Below are positions 47,104-58,159 of a stretch of DNA of 64,000 nt, in pieces. The first letter of the stretch is position 1. Every line of letters begins with the position of its first letter. The DNA lies in NCBI GenBank assembly GCA_022695795.1, contig MU404069.1:186001-250000 (forward strand). Reading direction: 5' to 3'. The stretch is from Biscogniauxia marginata. Taxonomy: Eukaryota; Ascomycota; Sordariomycetes; Xylariales; Xylariaceae. Under the pieces are notes generated by a model. The model did no database searches and was not told where the DNA came from. It saw nothing but the letters and a program-made list of their open reading frames with translations. Both the position numbers and the translations under genes were made by a program.

Positions 47104-48366
47104 TCTAATAGGGTGAATATAAATTCATCTAGCAACGGACCAGCGCCAGCTAGCGTTACGTAGATAGACCTAGCTCAGCTGACGATACTGAGACGGCAAC
47201 ACGCACCCTAGTGACCGTGAGGAAGAAAGAAGCGGGAGAAGGTGCCTCGCCGAGTTTCCATATTAATCCCATATTCTGCAAGTAACTGGTAATTTATGTT
47301 ATGGGAACATCAGTTGCAACCCGGATGCGGTCGTCGATGCCTATGTCGCTCCCATGGCATGTAATGTCCGTACCGGAGCAATGGGATAAGCCGAAGGACT
47401 ATGTGAGATGACGCCGGAGCGAATACTAACTAGTTTTTGATATATGGAACCAGGCCATATCCAAGGTTAGTTTGTTGAGTTCATAGAGGGTCTACTAGCT
47501 GCTTAGTTCTGATGCCGCAGAATATTCTTTGTTACTTCAAGTATGTCTAACTGTACAACCCCGAGTCCCATGAGCCTGGTCGAGTTCCAAACTGCAAGCT
47601 CGAGCTTGAACTAACCAATAGTAACGACTTCCCGACCAGTTAACGATCTACTGAATTGACGTTTTCAGAAATAACGTGTCAAACCGCCTTATCATCGAGG
47701 CTGGCATACCCCTGAATAGACGTATGTTACACTACATATCATACTTCATACGTTATACTCATGCACGTTTTGAAACAGGAGATTTCGGGACTCTTTCTTT
47801 GTTTTAATTATTTGAGGTACCACTAGCACCTTAAGAACATTTCCCAGTCTTTATGGAGCTTCTACTAACTTTTACACACAGCAACTGATGGGTCGGGCTA
47901 AATAGGTCTTGCCATTAGTATGGAATAATAGTTAGTACAACGATACAAAGCCCCCGATTCAGAATCACTGCTGTTATAATTAGGTACTGCCATTTTGGGG
48001 TGATTTCCAATTCCGTACTACTTATTCTCCTGTGTCTGAAACATAATCATTATTGGCAGCCTAGGGTAATTGCCTACCTTTGTGGCTGTAATGGCTGTGA
48101 ACGGTGTGCATCAAAGGGAAAACCATTCTTTGTGCCGTATTTGGGTAGGTAGATAACGGATCCCTCCGCACCCAGGTTCCCGTCCCATAGAGTAGGAGCT
48201 AATAGACTACTCATACAATCATTCCTACTTGCCTAAGGTACCTATCTATCTACCTATCTGGCGCGGGCATATGAGAGTGTTGTGCGTGACCCGATATCTG
48301 CAGTTTGACAACGTACAAATCCCCAACACCGCACCACCCAGGACCAACTCAAGACACCAACAAACG
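47104..48366. other. Divergent intergenic region, boundary of accessory and core DNA
   Basis: 1.26 kb between the Cys/His protein (-) and the NADAR gene (+). No gene seen. CTATCTATCTACCTATCTGG near 48242-48261 is a short imperfect tetranucleotide run. The in-frame sequence before 48367 lacks a better ATG. Confidence 0.5.
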
Positions 48367-49446
48367 ATGGCACCTAAGCGCAAACAGACCACCACCACCA
48401 CCACCACTCCCCGCAAGGCTCGCAAGCGCGCCGCCAAATCAGACGCTACCACCACAGCATCTTCCCTGCTCTCCTCACAACCAGGCCCCCTCTACTTCTG
48501 GCGCCCGGCCACGGCCGGCACCGGTTTCCTCTCGCAGTGGTTCTCCCAACACCCCTTCCGCGACCGCTCGGACCCGCCCAACGGCTATGTCTACCCGACG
48601 GCCGAGCACTACATGATGCACCAGAAAGCGCTCCTCTTCAAGGACACCGAGATAGCCGCGCGCATCCTGGCCCCGGGGACGACGACGCCGCGCGTGGTGC
48701 GGACGCTGGGGCGGCGGGTGCGCGGGTTCGACGACGCCGTGTGGCGGCGCGCGCGCGCGGGCATCGTGCGCGAGGCGAGCTGGTGCAAGTTCAGCCTGCC
48801 CGTGCTGCCCGAGTCGGGAAAACCCGAGAAAGCGGAGGAGGGGGAGGAAAACGCCGCGGATGGGAGCGACAGAGTCTGGAAACTAAGCGACGCCGCCACG
48901 GCGCAGGAGATCCGCGCGCCCAGCTTCCGGGCCGTGCTGCTGGCGACCGGTGACCGGGAGCTCGTCGAGGCGAGCCCATACGACAGGACCTGGGGCATCG
49001 GGTTCTCGGCCAAGAACGCAGAGCAGAGCCGTGAGAAGTGGGGGTTGAACCTGCTGGGAAAGTGTCTCATGGAAGTGCGAGAAGAGTTTCGGAAGGAGGA
49101 TGAGGAAGCTAAGGAAGCCAAGGAAGCTAAGGAAAAGAAAGAAGAGGAATCCAAGAAGGAGGAGGACGAGGAAGTTAAAGAGGAGAAAGAGGAGGAACCT
49201 CTGCAAGAGAATGGAGAGGAAGCTAAAGAGCAAGAGGAGGAAGTGAGTGAGGAGAAGAAGGAGGAGGAAGTTAAAGAGGAGAAAAGCGAAGAAGTTAAGG
49301 AGGAGGAAGTAGAGGAAGGTAAAGAAGAGAAGGGGGATGAAGCCAAAGAAGAACAGGAAGAGGAAGTCAGGGAGGAAACGAAGAAAGACGAAGTTCAAGA
49401 GGAGAAAGGGGAGGATACAGTAAGCGATGAGAAGACGGGGGAGTAA
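48367..49446 (+). CDS. NADAR-domain (YbiA-like) protein with long acidic KE-rich tail, 359 aa
   Basis: NADAR domains are N-glycosidases; known members cleave early riboflavin-pathway intermediates or remove ADP-ribose from guanine. Start at MAPKRK (48367), followed by a Thr run and a basic KARKRAAK stretch that could be a nuclear signal. NADAR domain at about 40-235: LYFWRP, FLSQWF, PTAEHYMMHQKALLFKD, VWRRARAGIVREASWCKF, LLATGDRELVEASPYDRTWGIGF and GLNLLGKCLMEVREEF. The last 120 residues are almost only Lys and Glu, in repeats such as EEVKEEK, a charged single helix or disordered tail. A GC-rich insertion (KPEKAEEGEENAADG) interrupts the domain. Whether it acts on riboflavin intermediates or ADP-ribose cannot be told. 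Confidence 0.9.
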   Translation: MAPKRKQTTTTTTTPRKARKRAAKSDATTTASSLLSSQPGPLYFWRPATAGTGFLSQWFSQHPFRDRSDPPNGYVYPTAEHYMMHQKALLFKDTEIAARILAPGTTTPRVVRTLGRRVRGFDDAVWRRARAGIVREASWCKFSLPVLPESGKPEKAEEGEENAADGSDRVWKLSDAATAQEIRAPSFRAVLLATGDRELVEASPYDRTWGIGFSAKNAEQSREKWGLNLLGKCLMEVREEFRKEDEEAKEAKEAKEKKEEESKKEEDEEVKEEKEEEPLQENGEEAKEQEEEVSEEKKEEEVKEEKSEEVKEEEVEEGKEEKGDEAKEEQEEEVREETKKDEVQEEKGEDTVSDEKTGE

Positions 49447-50109
49447 GGAGGCACTCAGTGAAAAGGGTTAAATAGCAGCTAGTAGTCGAGGTGAGGACTA
49501 TTCCTTACGAGATTGCCTAAGCATTTAGTGATATAATATAATATATGTTCCTTGATGTGATTATAGGAATCTTCTCCCTTGGATGGAAAGGGGGGGGTTG
49601 AAACGAGAAGATTGCGTCAAATCGTCTCAAGCCAGGCCGCGTCCTGTGTTTGTTTAAAGTCTAATTGCGCGATAGCAGCTCAAGACCTAGCAATGTGGTA
49701 AGAAGTTAGTGAAATCAGAATTGTCACGAAAGTTTTAGGGGTTAGGCTGAATATGTCCAACTGCATTAGACTAGATGGGGTCGAGAATATCGACCACACG
49801 ATGTAGCCAGTTGCCTAGGCATGTTAGGGTGAGTAGATAAATACATTGCTGTCCATGTTTGATGTGAAGACAACCAACCCATTATGCACCATTTTTTGGG
49901 TTTCTCCATCAAACATACCTAGTACCGTGGCATGATGCATGCATGCCATTCAATGCCTTAAACAAAGGCCCTAAGAGTGGTGTTTTGAGATCGACTGCTA
50001 CGATCTCCAAGCCTGTTCCTTCTGCTTCCACGCCGTCATGTGTTGTACAGCTAATAAAACATATGTATAAAGAGACTACGCCAGCGAGGGAATTGCCATC
50101 ATAGTTCGC
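49447..50109. other. Convergent intergenic spacer
   Basis: Between the stops of the NADAR and TIM44 genes. No gene seen; a G-run at 49592-49598. Confidence 0.6.
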
Positions 50110-51808
50110 TTATATGTAGTCTCTGCCACTCTTCTGCATTTCAATTAATCTCCACCCTCTTGTTTCGGGGTTATTGACGTCTTCGGGTACTCTGGTGATG
50201 CCGATTGCGTATGTGACAAGTTGGACTTTATCTTCCATACCGGCCGCAAGCTCGTTGGTCTTGGCATTTCGATATACGTGGACTTCCTGTGTCCGGCAAG
50301 TGATGATGAATACTGGAATCTCGCCTGGATCAAGCATGCGAGCTCTCAAGATATCCACATGCCGAATATCCAGTATACGCCCATCCGACTTCATTCCGGC
50401 TTGAAGATATTGCTTGGTGAGGGCTTCGTAAACAGAGTATTGGGCGGCCGAAAGCCACAACTTCAAGGTCTCCACATCACCCTTAACATACGCGTCAAGA
50501 ACTTCTGGCAAGATATATTCACGCAGTTCCTGCAGAAAAGGCTCAAGTTGGAAATTGGGGTCCATCGATCGGAATTTCCGAATGACCATGGCAGTCTCGT
50601 TCTCGGCGAAGAACCCGGCAATCCGATCTGTGATACTCCGTGCCGTCGAAACTAATGGGTTCTCAGACTCTTGATACACACTTTTCATGTTGAATAAGCC
50701 CTGGACAAACTTGTTCTGGTCCCGGAAGTCACGCCACGCTTCTTTCCATGCAGCGTCTTTGTGGAGCGTGATATTGGTGCCAGCGCTAGGCGTAATTAGT
50801 AAAGAACTATGGCATTCCGACCCAAGACTGGTGCACTTACTTGGGATCTTCAACTATCGGCTCGTCTTTGCCGTGAATGGAGGCAGCGTTCTTTTCACGC
50901 AACTCCCGAGCTTTTCTTCGTTCCTCCTTCTCAACCCAGCCACCATACCTCGAACTACTGCCATCATCAATGACATTCTTAACGTTCTTGTATGCCTCCG
51001 TCTCTCGGATCGGCTTTGTGGCCTTGTCAAGGACCTCCCCAGTCAGATTGGCGCCCTTCCGAACGCCCTTCATGACAGGAGTGTCCCAAGTCCACGCAGC
51101 ACCCTTTCCAATAGTCGCAGCCGATGTTTTCAAAACTCTACCAGCCGTGGACGAGACCGCGCCGGTAGTATTCTCATAGGCTTGTCTGGCGCGACGGACG
51201 GATTCGCTCTCGGTGAACTGGTGGGCAGAATCGGCCAGCTGCTTGGTAGAGTCATTCCATTCTTTCGACGCTTTGAACTCGGTTTGCATAGTCTCCATAA
51301 AAACCTGCCATGGTGTCTTGTCGCCATGTGGTGGAGGCGGGGGCAGGTCTTCCTTTTTCTCCTCCTTCTTCTCGCTGCCTTCTGCTTTCTCACCGTCTCC
51401 TTGCTGCTTGGCCTGCTCTTCCGACGGGCCTTTTGTTTCTGATTCTGCTTCTGGAGATGCCTTCTCAGATTTCTCTTCCGAGTTTGCGGATTTGGAATCG
51501 GCTTCGGAAGATTGTGCAGCTTTTTTAGCTGGGTCTTGGTGCCATCGCGATGTCTGGTGGAAGCTGCGCAGCGATATCGTAGCTATGGTCTCTGGAAGAA
51601 AGGGGGATCGGAGGAAGGGGAGTGCAGGAGTCGAGAATCTATAAGAGGCTAACAACGTAGGATTGCTTCTGGCCGAGATTTGTACATTTCCGCCATTGGA
51701 CAGTAACCGTCTGTAGGCTGGGGACCTGCCGTAGGAATAGACAGCCAGTGAAGGCGTCCGTAGAATACTAGAGGGTGCAGTTCTCGCCCCTTGCCGTATG
51801 GTACTCAT
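50110..51808 (-). CDS. TIM44: Mitochondrial import translocase subunit TIM44, 547 aa
   Basis: Peripheral matrix-side subunit of the TIM23 complex that recruits mtHsp70 to pull preproteins into the matrix. Exons 51808-50841 and 50785-50110, with a 55-nt intron (GTAAGT donor). The N-terminal 90 residues are Arg/Ser-rich without acids, a mitochondrial presequence ending near SLRSFHQTSRW. A Glu/Lys-rich linker (95-160) follows, then TPWQVFMETMQTEFKASKEWNDS, the Hsp70-binding helical part. The C-terminal Tim44 domain (about 330-547) holds LFNMKSVYQESENPLV, VIRKFRSMDPNFQLEPF, LPEVLDAYVKGDVETLKLW and GWRLIEMQKS. Intact, normal length. Confidence 0.97.
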
Positions 51809-52278
51809 GTTGGAGAATTGTATGTCTGAGTCTCCAGACCCAGAAGGCTCGGAGTGTTTGGGAAGGATGGCAAGCCAGGGAAGAAAACAAGAAAAAGAAG
51901 CTTACGCAGGAGGAAAGAATTGAATATCGAATGCGACTTTGACGAAGGCGGGCGAAACCGGCAAATGGAAAATAGAAAAAAAAGTCGGGGATGGCAAAGT
52001 GACAAAAGGAGGGGCCAACTGACCGACCGCCGATCGCTACCTTAGTAGTACCTAGCTTCAACAGCTCGGACCACTTCCAAGGCTCGGCGGATCCGATCTG
52101 CAGGTCTCGAAATATTCCGTTAGAGATTTTGAATTTGTACTAGAGTATCGGCTTTAACCACCACAACTACCTACAACCACTAATACCACCAGATACTGCA
52201 GCATCCAATTGCACAGAAGTCATATGCTACCAGAAATAAGAATAAAACCCCAAACAAAAGAAAACTAATGACTCAACG
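51809..52278. promoter_or_regulatory. Bidirectional promoter region of TIM44 and uS11m
   Basis: 470 bases between two head-to-head genes, both for mitochondrial proteins; co-regulation is plausible. CA/CCA-rich sequence sits at about 52150-52200 before the uS11m start. No TATA box stands out. Confidence 0.6.
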
Positions 52279-52980
52279 ATGAGCCGGTCCGCGAGTCGCC
52301 TACTGGCGACCACAACCTCACAATTGTCCTCCCTCTCCCACCGCACACCCACCGGTCTCCAAGCCGTCCGACACTTCTCGCAAACATGTAGACAGCAAGA
52401 CGGCCCCGAAAGACCAATCTCCCTCCTCTGGGGTCTCAATCGCAACCGGCAATCGAGCGCGCCCGCCCCGCCGCCACGAGATTCTGGCATGTCGGACCTG
52501 GATCGCATCCTGGCCAAGGACCTGGTGATGGACACGATGGTGCGGTCGCGAAATCAGGCCGCGTACAACGACTTTGACGCGGAGGGTGCGGACCAGGGCC
52601 CGCCGTCCGAGCCGTACCACCTGCACTTCTACTCGCACAAGCACAACTCGCACATCACCGTGACCCGGCCGGACCGCGGGCCCATCATCTCCCTGTCGGC
52701 GGGGAACATCGGGTTCAAGAAGGCCAAGCGCGGCACCTACGACGCCGCCTACCAGCTGACGGCCTACGCGCTCGACAAGCTCAACCAGATGGGCATGCAC
52801 CGCGAGATCAACGAGCTCGAGGTCGTCCTCCGGGGCTTCGGCACCGGCCGCGAGGCTGCTGTCAAGGTCCTGCTCGGGAACGAGGGACGCCTGCTGCGTG
52901 ATAAGATCATAAAGGTATCGGACTCTACCAGGATCAAGTTCGGTGGTACACGGAGTCCGAAACCGAGGAGGTTGGGTTGA
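52279..52980 (+). CDS. Mitochondrial small-subunit ribosomal protein uS11m, 233 aa, intronless
   Basis: Component of the mitoribosome small-subunit platform (yeast Mrps18). The N-terminus MSRSASRLLATTTSQLSSLS is an Arg/Ser presequence. The S11 domain spans about 110-233: HNSHITVTRPDRGPIISLSAGNIGFKKA, then RGTYDAAYQLTAYAL, VVLRGFGTGREAAVKVLL and a basic end IKFGGTRSPKPRR. The long N-terminal extension before the S11 fold is usual for fungal mitochondrial forms. Gene and domain lengths are normal. Confidence 0.94.
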   Translation: MSRSASRLLATTTSQLSSLSHRTPTGLQAVRHFSQTCRQQDGPERPISLLWGLNRNRQSSAPAPPPRDSGMSDLDRILAKDLVMDTMVRSRNQAAYNDFDAEGADQGPPSEPYHLHFYSHKHNSHITVTRPDRGPIISLSAGNIGFKKAKRGTYDAAYQLTAYALDKLNQMGMHREINELEVVLRGFGTGREAAVKVLLGNEGRLLRDKIIKVSDSTRIKFGGTRSPKPRRLG

Positions 52981-53388
52981 CGCTGCCGTCGAGTCTTTTA
53001 TGTTGTTGTTTTGCTCTGGAGAGAACTGCAGCGAGACTGAGACAGCTATAGTAACAATACGTGGTAGCAAGCTGCAAAGCCGGCTAAACAGGATTTGTAT
53101 CATATGCCATACTCGTTAGGCGTGTACACATGTACAATATCATCAACATCATCAAAGCAAACCGCTGGTCATCCCATCCGCCAATCCATCCAATTTTACA
53201 TCATTTGGAACTTCAAGTCCCAATAATGTCATGCTGTAAGCTCCCAAGTTGAAAAGAACGCATATGGTATCAACCGAGTAGACCCGTCAACACCCCAAGA
53301 GAAAAAAAGAAAAAAGGACTCCAAGCCACCATGTGAACGCCGTGAATGCAGACCACATTTAAACCTATTCCTTTCTTAGCTAGAAGAG
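52981..53388. other. Convergent spacer
   Basis: Between the stops of uS11m (+) and the PPPDE gene (-). No gene seen. Confidence 0.6.
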
Positions 53389-54241
53389 TCATGTCCTCCC
53401 ACTTTGAGGCGCTCTCTCCGCGGCGGGTAAAGGTCGCCCGCTAGAATCGCGAGCTGGGCTTTTCCCTTTACCACTTTCGCCTTGTTGCCGCTCTTCCCCC
53501 TCTTCTGCGTTGCTGTCTGCAGTGGCAAGTCGCTTTGCATCGTCTTGTCGCAACATTCTCGTATTCTCGTGAACATCTAATTCGTCATCGTCTTCAAGAA
53601 GCTCTCCGTCCGCAGTGTCGAAGTCGGGAGGCTCGATCCACTCCTTGGGCACGACGCATGGCAGCGCGACGCCAATGCTCGCCGCGCGGTTGAGCCAGCC
53701 CGGTCCGGGCCTACCGGTGAGCTTCTGGCAGAGATAGCTAGTGAAGTGATTGCAGTTCTTGGTGAGCAGGTTGTAGGCAGTGCCGTCGAATTCGTCTGAG
53801 GCGCGGCGGACGATGGCATCGATCTCGACCTGGGTCGCGAAGGTAAAGCCGTGCAGGATCTCCGTCTTGAAGGTGCCACCCGGCGGTTCCGTCCGCGGTC
53901 GTGTCCAATATACACCGGTAACGCCGCGCTTATCGTGACCACCGTAGGCGTACTCCTTGCCGTTAATCACGACTCCCGAGTGTAGCAAAGAGGCACCCAT
54001 AGTCCAGAGCACCGAAGATAGGCGGCCGGGCTATTGGTTGACGGCAGCGACTGTACGTTAGTTCATCGTGCATATTCATGAGTGGATCAGCGCAGCTCCA
54101 CCTTCCAGGAGCTACAGGCTAAGAGCTGCTTACCGGCAACAGATCGTAGACATTGATGACGATCTCAGTCCTCGTCAGAGAGAGGGTTGACCTATGCGAT
54201 TGCCTCGACGACCGCCTAGATGAAGGCTTTTTGGTTGACAT
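53389..54241 (-). CDS. PPPDE (DeSI-type) deubiquitinase/deSUMOylase-like peptidase, 249 aa
   Basis: Cysteine isopeptidase of the PPPDE fold, removing ubiquitin or SUMO. Exons 54241-54134 and 54030-53389; the 103-nt intron joins at phase 0. Exon 1 codes a basic Ser/Arg leader and the first strand TEIVINVYDLLP; exon 2 opens with PGRLSSVLWTMGASLLHSGVV, with catalytic His53. EYAYGGHD follows, then TAYNLLTKNCNHFT with catalytic Cys129, and LPGPGW-like GRPGPGWLNRAASIG. The C-terminal 80 residues are acidic then Ser/Gly-rich and probably disordered. Without exon 1 the fold would lack its first strand, which supports the splice. Confidence 0.93.
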
Positions 54242-55329
54242 TTTTGCCACGAAAGTTACCGAGATGCGAGCGAGTGAGGGATATTGAAAGCAATGATGAC
54301 AGATGGGGTCAGTGACGGGTCCGGAAGTTGGCGGGGAAGATGTATTCGAACTGCACGATGAGGCGACAAGAATAACAATATCAGGTATACAGAAAATGGG
54401 AGGAGTCGTAAACAGACAAGTGGGCAGCTAGCAATGCAGGATATCTAGGAGGATCAATGGCTCAGATAGCTGAGACTGTTGGTTACATAGAAACAAAAGC
54501 CTGGACGAGAGGTTGAGAGGATGCATGAAGCAAAGGATCAGCTGTGGCTGAATCGAGCTGAACAAATGAACGAATGCGGGACACGAAACCCGGCCCCAGT
54601 TGGGCGGATCCTTCCATGAACCAATCTACGTTGGCTGTGGAAAGTGGGAAAGTGGAGCAGTAAGACCTGTTTCTGGACCGTGTCTGGACCCGACACCAGC
54701 CACAACCAAGCTATTGTAGCAGCCACAGTAGGAGGTGTGACGACAAGGCGGAGAAATAGTTGGAATGGGCCCGCTAGGTAGGTTCCATACCTATGAAGTA
54801 AGCGGGGTAATGGAAGGTTATGTAATTCAAAAGTACTTAGATACCTAGGTACTACCTGATACCTAACACGGTAAAATGGAGGTTCCGGCCGCCGGCGCAG
54901 TTAATTTCGTTACAACCCACTTCGACGGCAAGCATTTTTTTCTTCTCACTTGCCCCTCCAAGGACAGGTCGAAAGACGTGCAGGACAAGTCAAAGGTCAA
55001 CTTCGAGTACGGAATATCCGACGAGGTCAGCCTTTGACCACCAAACAAATCTCACCCTGTCACGGTCGTAGACTCGAACAAAATAATTATTGCTTTTGTT
55101 TGACGAGACCCCGACTATTATATTCTACGGCTGGTCCCCCAGCCCAGAAAAGTCCACCACCGTGTCTCATCTTTTCTTCTCCATTTCTTTCGCTTCTTCG
55201 CTCCCGCGCCCTTTTCTATCACTCGCAGCTAGCTCTGCCTTTCCCTCCTTTCCACTCGCCGCCCCAGTGCCTAGTCGCACCACTGTCCATATTACTATCC
55301 GTACCTACGCCAAGCGCGGTGGACGCAAG
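54242..55329. promoter_or_regulatory. Divergent region between PPPDE (-) and OLA1 (+), with long OLA1 leader
   Basis: 1.09 kb without a supported gene. From about 55140 the plus strand is C/T-rich, as in leaders of highly expressed fungal genes. The OLA1 frame stays open upstream from 55090 to 55329 without an ATG. Confidence 0.5.
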
Positions 55330-56782
55330 ATGCCTCCCAAGAAGCAGGCTGCCGAAGAGAAGATCCTCCTGGGTCGTCCCGGCAATAACTTGAAGAGTGG
55401 CATCGTTGGTCTAGCCAACGTCGGCAAGTCGACATTGTTCCAGGCTATCACCAAGTGCACTCTCGGTAACCCGGCCGTGAGTCAATCGAGCCCTCTGTCA
55501 TCTGGATACTTGGCTGATTGGACACGAGTAGAATTTTCCATATGCCACTATCGACCCTGAAGAGTCCCGTGTCCTCGTACCCGATGAGCGTTACGACTGG
55601 CTGTGCGAAAAGTACAAGCCCAAGTCTAGAGTACCCGCACACTTGACTGTCTACGATATTGCCGGTCTGACCAGAGGCGCATCGACTGGTGCTGGCCTGG
55701 GCAATGCCTTCCTGTCACACATTCGAGCTGTCGATGCCATCTTTCAAGTCGTCAGATGCTTCGATGATGCCGAAATCATCCACGTCGAAGGCGATGTCAA
55801 TCCCGTCCGAGATCTGGATATCATTGCAGAGGAGCTGCGGCTAAAGGATATCGAGTTCGTTGAAAAGGCGATCGAGAACTCCAAGAAGAAGACCCGTATG
55901 GGCGGCCAAAGTCTAGAGTTGAAGAAGGCCAAAGAAGAGGAGGCCACAATAGAAAAGATTCTCGCGTGGTTGAAGGATGGCAAGGATGTTCGGAAAGGCG
56001 CATGGGCGCCTAAGGAGGTAAGACAGCAACTTTCTTTTATCTTTTCTGCTTTTCCCTTGAATGATGAACAAGGGCCATAGCGCCTGAACTAATCCCAGCT
56101 CTTCGAATGCCTCAATAATACAACGCAGAGTGCATACTGAGATAAAAAACACATTCTGATAATACCTTACTACCCTTTAATCGTGCTGTAGATTTCCACG
56201 TGGAATCCATTGGGCTAACTTTATCGTCAGGTCGAAGTAATCAACACACTTTTCCTTCTCTCCGCAAAGCCCGTGGTCTACCTGGTTAATCTGTCAGAAA
56301 AGGATTACACCCGCAAGAAGAACAAGCATCTTGCTAAAATTGCCGAGTGGATGAAGGAGCATGCTGCTGGCGATCCCATCCTACCCATTTCGGTGGCCTT
56401 CGAGGAGCGCCTCACGCAATTCGAGAGCGAGGAAGCCGCTGCCGAAGAATGCAAGAACCTTGGAATTGAATCCGCGCTACCCAAGATTATCACCACGATG
56501 CGTAAAGCATTGAATCTCATCAGCTTTTTCACTACTGGCACTGATGAGGTAAGGCAATGGACAATCAGAACAGGCACTAAGGCACCACAGGCTGCCGGTG
56601 TCATTCACACCGACTTCGAGAAGACTTTTATCCAGGCCGTTGTCTATAACTTCAACATTCTAAAGGAACTGGGCGATGAAGCTGAAGTCAAGTCTAAGGG
56701 TAAGATCATGACTAAGGGGAAAGATTACGTAGTTGAGGACGGTGATATCCTACTGATCAAGGCTGGTGCCGCCAAGGGCTAA
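55330..56782 (+). CDS. OLA1: Obg-like ATPase OLA1/YchF, 394 aa
   Basis: Cytosolic P-loop ATPase of the Obg family acting on ribosomes and in stress and redox responses. Exons 55330-55476, 55532-56017, 56231-56782; introns of 55 and 213 nt. G1 GLANVGKST (27-35), G3 DIAGLTRGA (91-99), and the altered base-specificity motif NLSEKD in place of NKxD, which gives ATP preference in this family. A coiled-coil insertion ([10 protein letters not shown]... [14 protein letters not shown]) follows. C-terminal TGS domain: [31 protein letters not shown] and [13 protein letters not shown]. The usual Pro of GLPNVGKS is Ala here. Length equals the family norm. Confidence 0.97.
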
Positions 56783-57340
56783 GGATCCAGTATCTACTGA
56801 TTCGGTCTGATGAACTTAAGAGTTGATACCATTGCTGAGATGACATGATAGACAATCTCTTGATGAGGTCTAAGCCCTGCAACCACTGCGTACGTGTCTT
56901 GTCGTAATAATGTGACGTGGACGGTGGCTTGAAGTACGTGAACCCATTATGCATGCGACTAGCGCTATTTCATATTCATACCTAGAGTCCGGTTCCCTCG
57001 ACACGGGACTATTATGATCACACATCTTTGAGATATCCTACATGTTCCACCTCATGCCTACCTCTTAAGGATGGGGAAATGTCTTAGGTCTAGTTGGCTC
57101 GCATCCCTCGGACTTCACAATCGCAAGAATAGCAGCACTTGAATCTGAAGGGACAACCCTTTCTTTTCGTCTTCTTTCGCTTACAAGTATTGTCACGTGC
57201 CTGTTACTCTCAAATACAGGCTTAGGAGCAAGCTAGGGGAAGATAACAAGAACGCGTCTCTTCTTTGCTAACGATGTCCCTTTCACATACTTCAAACTGA
57301 TACGCAAAAAAAAAAAGCCTTACCCTCCTTCTCTTCCTCT
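56783..57340. other. Convergent spacer
   Basis: Between OLA1 (+) and the lectin gene (-). No gene seen; an A-run at 57305-57316. Confidence 0.6.
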
Positions 57341-58159
57341 TCAGAGTGGCGATGTAGTGGCCTCCGCCACGTTCCAGATGTGGTTCTTGTCCCCCGCGAT
57401 ACACTGCCAGATGACGACCTGGGTGTTGTCCCGGACGGCGCCCATGTACAGATCCGCGCAGAGTTCTGTGAGATCTCGTCAATTATCATACGATACAGTT
57501 GGGCTCTAATTATATGCAGGTATATATATATATAAGGCATGGAAAGAGGGAAAGCGGGGAAAGGGATAACGGGGCTGTTGCTTACGCGTGCCCGTCTGGT
57601 CTAGCACGATCTGGCTGTCCGCGTTGTAGAGCCAGTTCTGCGACGCCTGGCCCTCGACGCAGTCGGCTACCGTAAGGGGACTGCCGTTGCTGCGGCCTAG
57701 GGTTGGCGGTGGGGGAGGTTAGCGTCTAGGTTGGATGATATATACGGTACTCCTGACGAGGTAGGTACTGGGCATTGGGGTGTGATAAGGCCTTGTTACG
57801 CACCGGTGCCCGCGTCCAGACACAACGTCGTGTTTGCGAGCTGAATCTTGGTGCTCCCTTCTTTCAGGTACCACTGCTGCTCGATGCTGTCGCTGGCGCT
57901 CATGCTGGAGGGAGGCCAATGTTTTCGTCAGCTAGGGCGAGAAACGCTATGCAGATTATAGTGCATAGATTTTTTCTAGAGGGTTGTAGGGACAGACGAA
58001 CATCACGATACTGCTTCCAGCTTTTACAGGAGCTGCGGGCTGGAGTACGAATTGCTCGCTCCACGCCGTGCTGATGGTTACCTGTTGGTACCCCTCGGGG
58101 GCCTGCGCGAAGCAGGTCGCCACTGCGAAGGCGAGCGTGAGTAGAGAGGAAGAGAACAT
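57341..58159 (-). CDS. Small secreted ricin-B-like beta-trefoil lectin, 164 aa
   Basis: Secreted carbohydrate-binding protein of one beta-trefoil domain; no enzymatic or toxic domain is attached. Exons 58159-58002, 57904-57804, 57696-57586, 57465-57341; the frame closes exactly. Signal peptide MFSSSLLTLAFAVATCFA. The trefoil's repeats end in QQW, QNW and HIW, the usual QxW positions, with LCLDAGTG, VADCVEGQ, LCADLYMG and IWQCIAGDKNHIW. The first donor is GTTCGT, a weak site, but it keeps frame and domain. Two Asn-x-Ser/Thr positions. Such proteins occur as defence lectins or wall and host-sugar binders in fungi; the role here is unknown. Confidence 0.88.

Noticed and set aside
48609..49346. 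245-codon Ser/Phe-rich minus-strand frame
   Set aside because: It is the mirror of the Lys/Glu-repeat tail and NADAR domain; low-complexity shadow.
50687..51442. 251-codon plus-strand frame
   Set aside because: Antisense to TIM44, which has the conserved domain.
52318..53103. 261-codon minus-strand frame
   Set aside because: Antisense shadow of uS11m in GC-rich DNA; Val/Arg/Gly composition without motifs.
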